Origin: Clostridiales bacterium
GTDB taxonomy: Bacteria > Bacillota > Clostridia > Peptostreptococcales > BM714
Length of the DNA stretch: 9,824 nucleotides
Assembly: GCA_002869095.1 (NCBI GenBank)
Contig: PKTO01000233.1
Location: forward strand, 1 to 9,824
Reading direction: 5' to 3'
Positions 1 to 6,519 of the stretch are shown here, in pieces (the first letter of the stretch is position 1; the number at the start of each line of letters is the position of its first letter). A program made the position numbers and the translations under genes. The notes below the pieces were generated by a model, which was not told the DNA's origin, did no database searches, and saw nothing but the letters and a program-made list of their open reading frames with translations.

Positions 1-229
1 AGAAAAAGTGGAGATGCCCGAAAAGGAAGTAGTCACAGGCTCGGTCTCGGGAATAGACATAATGGACCTTGAGGATGCGGTGGACTCCCTTTGCAAAGCT
101 GGAATCTACGCCGAAAGCGGCATGGGATGTACAGGCCCCATGGTGATGGTCAGCGAGAGCAAGCTGGAAAAAGCCCTTGAAGTCCTTGCGGATGCGGGCT
201 ATGTATCCAAGGAATCCCTTCCTTGCTGA
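1..229 (+). CDS. grdD: GrdD C-terminal end, glycine/sarcosine/betaine reductase complex component C beta subunit (5'-partial)
   Basis: Only about the last 75 codons are in the window; the frame is open at the left edge (first full codon at 2) and ends with TGA at 227-229. Component C is the shared last step of glycine, sarcosine and betaine reductase: it takes the acetyl group from the carboxymethylated selenoprotein A and releases acetyl phosphate in the cytoplasm. GrdD is the PlsX-like subunit. The recognisable part is a GIDIMDLEDAV stretch followed by AESGMGCTGP; the cysteine of GMGC (codon 128-130) is 32 residues before the end, which fits the reactive cysteine known near the C-terminus of GrdD (Cys359 of about 387 residues, from memory). 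A valine codon GTG at 8-10 could be mistaken for a start but lies inside the gene. A strong terminator follows, so this gene ends the upstream unit. The sequence looks visibly more GC-rich than the next genes. Confidence 0.8.
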   Translation, partial: EKVEMPEKEVVTGSVSGIDIMDLEDAVDSLCKAGIYAESGMGCTGPMVMVSESKLEKALEVLADAGYVSKESLPC

Positions 230-265
230 GGTTTTTGATTCATATTTTTGAAAAATAAACCGGTT

Positions 266-312
266 AAAGAACCTGAAAACAATCAAATCGATATGTTTTC
301 AGGTTCTTTTTT
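266..312 (+). terminator. Rho-independent terminator after grdD
   Basis: A perfect 15-bp inverted repeat pairs 266-280 (AAAGAACCTGAAAAC) with 295-309, closing a 14-nt loop, and runs directly into a T tract (307-312). It lies 37 bases after the grdD stop. It separates the component C unit from the betaine reductase promoter. The left arm also starts with an A run, so termination from the opposite strand is possible. Confidence 0.9.
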
Positions 313-412
313 GCATTGAATGATTATTATTTAACAATATTCTGGCGACTGAAAACACAATAGCTGTCAACAATTGGCATAATGCTTCATATAACAGCAT
401 ACAATTGAAAAA

Positions 413-567
413 ATGAACGAGTAAAAGGAAAAGATGTGAACTTATGAAAAATCTGTGTGGAAGTGAGTACAAATAGCAACAAGTACATAATATGAACGCG
501 AACATAAGATAAACGCAAGCCCAAAAATGAACAGTAAGGAAAAAATGAACAAGAACACACAATGAAC
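413..567 (+). repeat. Phased ATGAAC-like direct repeats upstream of the grdI promoter (putative regulator-binding array)
   Basis: The 313-570 stretch has no credible gene. Its main content is a short repeat. ATGAAC occurs at 492-497, 527-532, 545-550 and 562-567, with a one-base variant ATAAAC at 509-514, giving successive spacings of 17, 18, 18 and 17 bp. A weaker copy (AGCAAC, 475-480) keeps the 17-bp step. A further ATGAAC at 413-418 with GTGAAC at 436-441 forms a longer related block: 413-441 resembles 527-550 with small insertions. The last unit ends 3 bp before the -35 box and overlaps the palindrome AACGCGTT (565-572), which itself covers the first two bases of the -35. This arrangement suggests an activator or repressor array controlling the reductase genes; the protein is unknown. 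Confidence 0.55.
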
Positions 568-570
568 GCG

Positions 571-599
571 TTGACAAACATTGTTAATTTATCTATAAT
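571..599 (+). promoter_or_regulatory. Consensus sigma-A promoter of the grdI-grdH unit
   Basis: TTGACA at 571-576 and TATAAT at 594-599 are both full consensus hexamers, separated by exactly 17 bp. Transcription would start near 605-608, leaving a leader of about 30 nt before the ATG at 638. Because the basal promoter is ideal, regulation is more likely by a repressor or by the repeat array next to it than by a weak core. Confidence 0.85.
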
Positions 600-637
600 G
601 AATGAAAAGGCAGAAAAAGATATGGAGGAGGGATTTC

Positions 638-1966
638 ATGAAATTGGAAATAGGCAATTTTTTTGTTAAGGAAGTTAAGTTCGGAGATGTCACCAAGTTT
701 TCAAAAGGTATATTTACAATCAACAAAGAAGAAGCAATTGCTTATGTCAAAGAAGATCAACATATAACCGATTGTGACATTGTCATAACTCATCCGGGAG
801 ACGAAACCCGGATTGTACCTGTCAAAGAAGCTATCGAGCCCAGAGCAAAAGTCGGTTCGGATGATGCCGCATTCCCGGGAGTAACGGGAGGCTTGTCTCA
901 AGCCGGACTAGGAAGGACAAACGCATTAAAAGGCTGCAGCGTTCTTGCGGTTGGAAAGCATTGGGGAAGTTTTGGCGACGGACTTATCGACATGTCCGGT
1001 GAGGGAGCAAAATATACAATGTTTTCGCAATTGGTAAATATTTGTCTTGTTGCGGATACGGATGAGGAATTTGAAAGGCAAAGCGCTCAAAAGAAGAACA
1101 AGGCAATCAGATGGGGAGCCCATAAATTGGCGGAATTCCTCGCAAAAGCCGTTGAAGATGAAGAGCCTTACGAAATTGAAGTATTTGAGTTGGGAAGCAT
1201 CATTAAACGCGATTCCAAAGTTGAAGCATTGCCTTCAGTTGTATATATAATGCAGCCGCAATCACAGATGGAAGAAAAAGGCTACAATGTTCTCTATTAT
1301 GGTTGGGATTTGAATCAGTTCGTACCAACGCTTGTACATCCCAATGAAGTTTTGGATGGAGCAGTCATCGGTGCTTCATATATGTGTTGTTCCTCGAAAT
1401 TTTCTACATATGAATTCCAAAACAATCCTACAATCAAGAGACTTTATAAGGAGCACGGAAAGACAGTCAACTTCTTGGGTGTCATAATGTCTAACTTGAA
1501 TGTGTCTTTGGAGCAAAAAGAGAGATCGATTATAGTAGCTTCAAAGCTTGCGCAAATGGTTGGCGCGGATGGCGCAATAATCGGAGAAGAGGGATACGGA
1601 AATACGGATGCAGACTTCATAGGCTGCATAGTTGCATTGGAGGATATGGGAATTAAAACGGTTGGAATGACCAATGAATGTACTGGAAGAGACGGCCATT
1701 CACAGCCGCTTGTCACATTGGCCGAGGAGGCGAATGCCATCGTTTCGTGTGGAAATGTGTCTGAACTTGTTGAACTGCCGCCAATGAAGACTGTCATCGG
1801 AGAGTTGGAATCTCTAGCCAGAGACGGAATATCCGGTGGATGGGCGTTTGACGAGGAATTGGGACCATCAGTCAGACCTGACGGTTCAATTATTATGCTT
1901 AACGACTCCATGTTTTGTGGTGACCATGTTTGTGGTTCGTCCAAGAAAATGGTAAAGGAATTTTAG
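638..1966 (+). CDS. grdI: Betaine (or sarcosine/glycine) reductase component B, pyruvoyl-forming proprotein subunit (GrdI/GrdG/GrdE family)
   Basis: This 442-residue cytoplasmic protein belongs to the GrdE/GrdG/GrdI family, the substrate-specific component B subunit that is cut in two at a cysteine to create a pyruvoyl group. The pyruvoyl carbonyl is thought to bind the substrate amine so that the selenocysteine partner can attack. The start is set at ATG 638, which has GGAGGAGGGA (624-633) in front; an in-frame ATG at 602 lies directly after the -10 box and cannot be on the transcript. The N-terminus MKLEIGNFFVKEVKFGD is family-typical. The probable cleavage region is SYMCCSSKFSTYE, with Cys250 and Cys251, matching the position of the processed Cys242 of GrdE; which cysteine is used is not certain, Cys251 (CSSK) being favoured. 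A second conserved-looking stretch is EEGYGNTDAD. The selenoprotein partner follows after 18 bp. The betaine assignment (GrdI rather than sarcosine GrdG) rests only on the downstream BCCT transporter. Confidence 0.85.
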   Translation: MKLEIGNFFVKEVKFGDVTKFSKGIFTINKEEAIAYVKEDQHITDCDIVITHPGDETRIVPVKEAIEPRAKVGSDDAAFPGVTGGLSQAGLGRTNALKGCSVLAVGKHWGSFGDGLIDMSGEGAKYTMFSQLVNICLVADTDEEFERQSAQKKNKAIRWGAHKLAEFLAKAVEDEEPYEIEVFELGSIIKRDSKVEALPSVVYIMQPQSQMEEKGYNVLYYGWDLNQFVPTLVHPNEVLDGAVIGASYMCCSSKFSTYEFQNNPTIKRLYKEHGKTVNFLGVIMSNLNVSLEQKERSIIVASKLAQMVGADGAIIGEEGYGNTDADFIGCIVALEDMGIKTVGMTNECTGRDGHSQPLVTLAEEANAIVSCGNVSELVELPPMKTVIGELESLARDGISGGWAFDEELGPSVRPDGSIIMLNDSMFCGDHVCGSSKKMVKEF

Positions 1967-1984
1967 TGGAAGGAGGACAAAATC

Positions 1985-3298
1985 ATGAAAAAAGCGGTTC
2001 TATATATCAATCAGTTTTTCGCAGGCATCGGCGGAGAAGAAAAAGCCGATCATGCACCGGAAATCAGAGAAGGTTTGGTTGGCCCGGGGCTTGCTCTCAA
2101 GACAAATCTTAAAAACGCAGAAATAACGCACACTATTATATGTGGAGACAACTTCATGGGATCAAATACCGAAGAAGCCATTGAGACGATAAATGGATTT
2201 TTGGAGGGTATAGATTTTGACATATTCTTTGCAGGTCCTGCGTTCCAAGCGGGTCGTTACGGTGTTGCATGCGGTACTATTTGCAAGCACGTGGAAAACG
2301 CATTCGGAGTAAAGACAATCACTTCGATGCATGAAGAAAATCCGGGTGTTGAAATGTTTAAAAAAGATACATATATATTCCCGGGCGGAAAAAGCGCTGC
2401 CGCAATGCGAAAAGACACTAAAAAAATGGGTGTTCTGGGAGATAAAATACTTGACGGAGAAACCCTTTTGGAAGCAGAAAAAGAAGGGTTTTTTGTAAGA
2501 GGCATTCGCCATCAGGTTTGGAGAGAAGATGGTGCAGAAGCAGCTGACAGAGCTGTGGACATGCTTATAAAGAAGATGGCGGGAGAGGAATTTGTTTCAG
2601 AACTTCCGATTCCCAAATTGGACAGAGTTCCTGTTGCTCCGCCAATCAAAGATCTTTCCAAGGCCCAAATTGCCGTTGTTTCATCAGGGGGTATTGTTCC
2701 GGTGGACAATCCCGACAAAATACAGTCATCCTCCGCAACCAGATGGGGACGCTATTGCATAGCCGGTGAAGCATCCTTGGAAAGTGGAGTTTATAAGACG
2801 ATACATGGCGGATATGACAATACGGTAGCAAATGCAAATCCAAATGTCGTAGTGCCGATTGACGTATTGAGAAAATATGAAGAAGAAGGGAAAATAGGTA
2901 AGCTGCATGACTATTTCTATGCAACAGTAGGGACAGGTACAGCTGAAGGGGAAGCCGCAAGAATGGCAGGGGAAATGATTCCTTATCTCAAAGAGGCAGG
3001 GGTGGACGCGATTGTCCAAATAGCCACCTGAGGAACTTGTACTCGTTGCGGTGCAACGATGGTCAAGACTTTTGAAAGAGCAGGTTTCCCTAATGTCTTA
3101 ATGTGCAATCTTATCCCGGTAGCAACAACGGTTGGGGCAAACAGAATTGTGCCTACAGTATCGATTCCTTACCCCTTGGGCAATCCCGAATTGAGCGATC
3201 AAGAGCAAATGGACTTGAGATATCACCGAGTAGGCGTAGCCCTCGATACTCTGACAACTGATGTCAGTGAGCAAACTGTATTTAAAGTCAAAATATAA
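1985..3298 (+). CDS. grdH: Betaine (or sarcosine/glycine) reductase component B selenoprotein subunit, UGA read as selenocysteine (GrdH/GrdF/GrdB family)
   Basis: This 437-residue selenoprotein is the second component B subunit. Its selenocysteine takes part in the reductive cleavage of the C-N bond of the substrate, passing the carboxymethyl group to selenoprotein A. AAGGAGGA (1970-1977) precedes ATG 1985, 18 bp after the partner gene. The frame meets TGA at 3029-3031 (codon 349) and continues uninterrupted to TAA at 3296-3298. The context is U349-GT-C352-TR-C355-GATM, the UxxCxxC motif of GrdB-type proteins, and the residue number agrees with the known Sec near 350. The N-terminal part contains QFFAGIGGEEKAD and the central part VVSSGGIVPVDNPD, both typical of the family. 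Ordinary gene calling would stop at 3031 and leave residues 359-437 as an orphan frame from ATG 3059. GrdH is preferred over GrdF or GrdB because of the BCCT gene downstream; the protein sequence alone does not let me separate them. Confidence 0.9.
3029..3067 (+). promoter_or_regulatory. Selenocysteine UGA codon with bacterial SECIS-like hairpin
   Basis: UGA is at 3029-3031. A perfect 7-bp stem pairs 3043-3049 with 3053-3059 around a GGU loop (3050-3052), starting 11 nt after the UGA. A lower helix CUUG (3036-3039) with CAAG (3064-3067) can extend it, and C3042-G3061 can pair leaving U3060 bulged. Placement inside the reading frame just after UGA, an apical GGU and a bulged U are features of bacterial SECIS elements bound by SelB. 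The structure was folded by eye only. Confidence 0.75.
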
Positions 3299-3344
3299 GG
3301 ATGTGATGCGACGGAAAGAAATTGAGACATTGTGATTTAGTGTG

Positions 3345-3366
3345 GTTTTCTTTGCTCAAAGAAAAT
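3345..3366 (+). other. Hairpin between grdH and the BCCT gene
   Basis: TTTTCTTT (3346-3353) pairs perfectly with AAAGAAAA (3358-3365) around a GCTC loop, and G3345-T3366 can add a wobble pair. It is mostly A-U and is not followed by a T tract, so it is not a standard terminator. It may stabilise or partly separate the grd transcript from the transporter transcript. The function is not shown by the sequence. Confidence 0.35.
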
Positions 3367-3369
3367 GTA

Positions 3370-3397
3370 TTGACGAATCGCTGTATTTATCTACGAA
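3370..3397 (+). promoter_or_regulatory. Possible weak promoter for the BCCT transporter gene
   Basis: TTGACG (3370-3375) is a 5/6 match to the -35 box. The best partner at suitable spacing is TACGAA (3392-3397) after 16 bp, which is only a moderate -10. It lies just after the intergenic hairpin and 35 bp before the gene's start codon. Read-through from the grdI promoter is the alternative. Confidence 0.3.
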
Positions 3398-3432
3398 TTG
3401 CATAATAAGCCAAATTATAAGGATGGGGGACA

Positions 3433-4959
3433 ATGGAAAAGAAAAAAGAATCTAATGCTGTATACCTGGTGTCGTTGGTAGTTGTTTCCGTTATGGCACT
3501 CTGGGGATTGATTTTCAATGAGAGCTTTGGTGTTCTCATGGCCAACTTAATGAGTTTTCTGACTGTTAATTTTAACTGGTTGTACTTAATAGCTATTTTT
3601 GTTTTTATAATTGCTTCTTTCATACTTGCATTCAGCAAATATGGAAAAATCAAGTTGGGACCGGATGACTCTACTCCCGACTATTCTACGAAATCATGGT
3701 TTGCAATGCTATTTGGAGCAGGCATGGGCATCGGGCTTGTTTTCTGGGGAGTATCCGAGCCACTGTCTCACTTCATGAATCCTCCTGGCGGATTGGTTCC
3801 CGGCAGCGAAGAAGCCGTAAGATTTGCGATGAGAGCTTCCCTCAAGCACTGGGGATTCCATGCATGGGCAAACTACGCAATCATCGGATTGGGACTTGCA
3901 TATTTCCAATTCAGAAAAGGTTATCCCGGGCTGATAAGCAGTCTTTTCATTCCTCTTTACGGTGAAAAAGGCGCTAAGGGATGGATGGGTAAAACAATCG
4001 ACATATTAGCCATATTCGCAACTGTTGCAGGAGTGGCAACATCATTGGGAATGGGCACACTTCAAATAAACAGTGGAATGAATTATGTGTTTGGAGTGCC
4101 GATCAATGCACCTGTTCAAATCGGTATTATCGCGGTTATTACTGTATTATATATCTGGACGGCTGTAGCGGGAATCGAAAAAGGAATTGCATTATTGGGC
4201 GACATAAACCTTTATCTTGCAATAGGCCTGCTTGTCTTGAGTGTTATTGTAGGTCCCAAGCTGATAATGGTCAGCGCGTTCTGCGAGGGTGTTGGACTTT
4301 ATCTCAACAACATCATTATTGACAGTTTGCATCTCAATATTCTCAGTGACAACAGTTGGACCAACGGTTGGACTGTATTCTACTGGGCATGGTGGATTGC
4401 ATGGGCACCATTTGTAGGATCCTTCATTGCCCGTATTTCAAGAGGCAGAACTGTCAAAGAATTCGTAATGGGAGTTATTATTGCGCCGACACTCGCATCA
4501 TTCATGTGGTTTGGAGTATTTGGCGGAATGGGCATCGACATGATTTCAAAACTTGGTTTGGAAGCATTGGCCGCATTGCCAGCAAGCCCGGAAACGGCAC
4601 TCTTTATTGTTTATGACCAGTATCCATTGGCAGTGGTATTGTCCGCAATGACATTGGTACTTCTTTGCACATTCTTCATCACATCAGCAAACTCGGCAAC
4701 ATTTGTATTGGCAATGTTCTCCGAGCATGGCGATTTGAACCCTTCGAACAAAAAGAAATTCATTTGGGGTCTTATCCAATCAGTATTGGCAACGGCTTTG
4801 TTGTTGGCAGGTGGTCTAAAACCATTGCAAACAGCGTCAATTGTGGCTGCGTTCCCATTCATATTCATAATGTTCGCAGCTATTTATTCGACTTTCAAAG
4901 CATTCGCAGCTGAAAGCAGTGAAGCAGAGGCTGAAAAGGTCGAGCAAAAGGTCGGCTAA
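3433..4959 (+). CDS. BCCT-family transporter, probable glycine betaine importer
   Basis: This 508-residue integral membrane protein of the betaine/carnitine/choline transporter family has about 12 hydrophobic segments. GGGGG upstream (3425-3429) and ATG 3433 set the start. Family signatures are GMGIGLVFWGVSEP in the unwound TM segment, HWGFHAW with Trp140, Trp145 and Tyr148 (the W-x4-W-x2-Y spacing of BetP Trp189/Trp194/Tyr197), and WTVFYWAWWIAWAPFVGSFIARISRGRT with Trp318, Trp320, Trp321 and Trp324. These aromatic residues form the cation-pi box for a trimethylammonium group. The glycine-rich GMGIGL stretch resembles that of sodium-coupled members such as BetP. Only a short C-terminal tail follows the last segment, without the long osmosensory extension of BetP, so a nutritional role fits better than osmotic control. 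Its place directly after the component B genes suggests that it supplies betaine to the reductase. Choline or carnitine cannot be excluded. Confidence 0.88.
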   Translation: MEKKKESNAVYLVSLVVVSVMALWGLIFNESFGVLMANLMSFLTVNFNWLYLIAIFVFIIASFILAFSKYGKIKLGPDDSTPDYSTKSWFAMLFGAGMGIGLVFWGVSEPLSHFMNPPGGLVPGSEEAVRFAMRASLKHWGFHAWANYAIIGLGLAYFQFRKGYPGLISSLFIPLYGEKGAKGWMGKTIDILAIFATVAGVATSLGMGTLQINSGMNYVFGVPINAPVQIGIIAVITVLYIWTAVAGIEKGIALLGDINLYLAIGLLVLSVIVGPKLIMVSAFCEGVGLYLNNIIIDSLHLNILSDNSWTNGWTVFYWAWWIAWAPFVGSFIARISRGRTVKEFVMGVIIAPTLASFMWFGVFGGMGIDMISKLGLEALAALPASPETALFIVYDQYPLAVVLSAMTLVLLCTFFITSANSATFVLAMFSEHGDLNPSNKKKFIWGLIQSVLATALLLAGGLKPLQTASIVAAFPFIFIMFAAIYSTFKAFAAESSEAEAEKVEQKVG

Positions 4960-5040
4960 AAATCAATATGAATTAAAGATTTTTATAGTAAAAAGCAGTA
5001 CATGAATTTGAGCGGAAAACCACTGGAGAATCAGATTATA

Positions 5041-5080
5041 AAAAGAAGGATTCATCTCTTTGAGATGGGTCCTTCTTTTA
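5041..5080 (+). terminator. Terminator hairpin after the BCCT gene
   Basis: AAAAGAAGGA (5041-5050) pairs with TCCTTCTTTT (5070-5079), two U-G pairs follow (5051-5052 with 5068-5069), and CATCTC (5053-5058) pairs with GAGATG (5062-5067) around a TTT loop. The 18-bp helix ends in TTCTTTT, so the T run is partly inside the stem. It stands 81 bp after the BCCT stop and probably ends the reductase-transporter unit, possibly in both directions. Confidence 0.7.
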
Positions 5081-5132
5081 GTTGCATGGAAAAATGATTG
5101 CTGTTGACTGAAAATGTCTGATAAGCAGCCAT

Positions 5133-5152
5133 GTTTACAGCAGGCTGTAAAC
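5133..5152 (+). promoter_or_regulatory. Perfect 9+9 bp dyad (candidate operator or second hairpin)
   Basis: GTTTACAGC (5133-5141) and GCTGTAAAC (5144-5152) are exact inverse complements with a 2-bp spacer. TTTTTT follows at 5162-5167, 9 bp beyond the dyad. As DNA this has the size and symmetry of a dimeric repressor site; as RNA the centre is too tight for the full stem but a shorter hairpin is possible. CAGCC (5126-5130) can also pair with GGCTG (5143-5147) in a competing structure. The gene-free stretch 4960-5319 otherwise holds the BCCT terminator and an AT-rich segment before the next gene. Confidence 0.45.
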
Positions 5153-5264
5153 CCAACGGTGTTTTTTGATGGGAGCATCGCATCAATGACGAATTTGTTA
5201 AAAGATATGTTAATTATGATAAAAGCATCAAAAGGTCAATAAGTGTAAAATTGATTTATACTTA

Positions 5265-5279
5265 AATTTTTAGAATATT
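5265..5279 (+). promoter_or_regulatory. Candidate CodY box upstream of the amidohydrolase operon
   Basis: AATTTTTAGAATATT matches the CodY consensus AATTTTCWGAAAATT at 13 of 15 positions. It lies 40 bp before the start codon of the first amidohydrolase gene. CodY represses nitrogen and amino-acid scavenging genes in Firmicutes when branched-chain amino acids and GTP are plentiful, which fits a peptidase/amidase operon. The flanking sequence is very AT-rich, so chance matches are more likely than usual. No clear sigma-A promoter could be placed by eye in this segment. Confidence 0.4.
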
Positions 5280-5319
5280 TAAAAGAATATCTTAAATCAG
5301 GATAATAAAAGGGGAGTTG

Positions 5320-6519
5320 ATGACAATCGATTTCAAGGATGAAGCCAAATGCATAAGCGACAAGCTTATTCGAATCAGGAGATTTTTTCACGAAAATCCC
5401 GAGTTGAGTTTTAAGGAATTCGAGACAGGAAAAAGAATCGTCGAACTTCTTGAGGAATCAGAAATAGAAGTGATTGAGAATGTAGGCAAAACGGGCGTAG
5501 TGGGAATATTGAAGGGAGGCAAGCCGGGAAAGGTGGTTGCTCTCAGAGCGGATATAGACGCTCTGCCCATCACAGAAATGAATGATGTTGAATACAAATC
5601 GAAAATCGAAGGAGTCATGCATGCCTGCGGGCACGACAGCCATGCGACATCTCTCCTTGGGGCGGCAATGCTTCTTGGAAAGGTCAGGAAAGACCTGAAG
5701 GGAACCGTGAAGTTTATATTCGAGCCTGCTGAAGAGATAAATCAGGGCGCAAAGGCGATGATAGAAGACGGTGTCCTTGAAAATCCCAAGGTCGACGCTA
5801 TATTCGGATTGCACAATTCGCCCAACATTCCTGCGGGTTCGGTCGGTGTGAAGGAAGGTCCGCTTATGGCGGCGGTCGACACCACCGGAATACGAATATA
5901 TGGAGAAAGTTCCCACGGAGCGATTCCGGACAGAGGCAGGGATGCCATACTTGCGGCTTCCGCCGTTGTCATGAACCTGCAGTCAATTGTTTCAAGAAAA
6001 ATATCAGCATTCCAGACCGCAGTCATATCAATAGGGACAATAAATGGAGGAAAGGCCAACAATGTGATAAGCGAGTATGTTGAGATGACTGGGACATGCA
6101 GGACTTATGATCCGAAGGTAAGAGAACAATTGCCGCGTCTCATGAAAAACATTATCCAGAAGACGTGCGAGGCTTACAATGCGGCAGGGGAACTTGAATA
6201 CGAGTTTACATTGCCGGCTGTAATAAATGAAAGAGAGACGACTGCAATCGGTAGAAAGGCGGTTTCCAAGATTGTAGGGGACGATGGAATCGTGATTCCC
6301 GAGTTGACCGGAGGAGGAGAGGATTTTGCCCTCTATCAGGAGCAGGTGCCGGGATGCTTCTATTTTCTGGGGGTGAGGAACGAAGAGCGGGGAATAGTCC
6401 ATGAATGGCACTCGCAGGAATTTGATATCGATGAAAGCGCGCTTTGCATCGGCGCAGGCATACTTGCCCAGTCGGCATTTGATTTTCTGGAGAAGGAGAG
6501 CTCTGATGGAATGCAATAA
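5320..6519 (+). CDS. M20D-family amidohydrolase (hippurate hydrolase / N-acyl-amino-acid deacylase-like)
   Basis: This 399-residue cytoplasmic metallo-amidohydrolase should cleave an N-acyl amide to free an amino acid. The start is taken as ATG 5320 behind AAGGGG (5309-5314); a TTG at 5317 is too close to the ribosome site. Metal-site motifs of the M20D family are present in order: DIDALP, then MHACGHDSH with Cys103, His105 and His108, EPAEE with Glu138/Glu139, GLHN with His165, and near the end HEWHSQEFD with His361/His364. The dimerisation segment GESSHGAIPDRGRDAI and the NVISEYVEMTGTCRTYD block are also typical. Length is normal and nothing is broken. Its last 14 bp overlap the next gene, so the two are probably made together. 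Substrate specificity cannot be read from the sequence; hippurate, other N-acyl amino acids and IAA-conjugate type substrates all occur in the family. Confidence 0.85.
   Translation: MTIDFKDEAKCISDKLIRIRRFFHENPELSFKEFETGKRIVELLEESEIEVIENVGKTGVVGILKGGKPGKVVALRADIDALPITEMNDVEYKSKIEGVMHACGHDSHATSLLGAAMLLGKVRKDLKGTVKFIFEPAEEINQGAKAMIEDGVLENPKVDAIFGLHNSPNIPAGSVGVKEGPLMAAVDTTGIRIYGESSHGAIPDRGRDAILAASAVVMNLQSIVSRKISAFQTAVISIGTINGGKANNVISEYVEMTGTCRTYDPKVREQLPRLMKNIIQKTCEAYNAAGELEYEFTLPAVINERETTAIGRKAVSKIVGDDGIVIPELTGGGEDFALYQEQVPGCFYFLGVRNEERGIVHEWHSQEFDIDESALCIGAGILAQSAFDFLEKESSDGMQ

Noticed and set aside
242..257. Second CodY-like match after the grdD stop
   Set aside because: Only about 11 of 15 positions fit, it lies upstream of a terminator, and no promoter follows it.
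413..570. Repeat array considered as a CRISPR or replication iteron array
   Set aside because: Units share only about 6 conserved bases at 17-18 bp steps, there are no unique spacers, and no cas or replication initiator gene is present.
299..577. Antisense open frame of 92 codons across the grdI upstream region
   Set aside because: It starts in the promoter/repeat array and ends inside the terminator, has a composition set by the GTTCAT repeats, and matches nothing recognisable.
602..637. Earlier in-frame ATG at 602 for the grdI-like gene
   Set aside because: It lies 3 bp after the -10 box, so it would precede the transcript start, and there is no ribosome site; ATG 638 has a strong one.
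3059..3298. Separate small gene starting at ATG 3059
   Set aside because: It is the C-terminal part of the selenoprotein read through UGA; it has no ribosome site and its ATG is within the conserved UxxCxxCGATM motif region.
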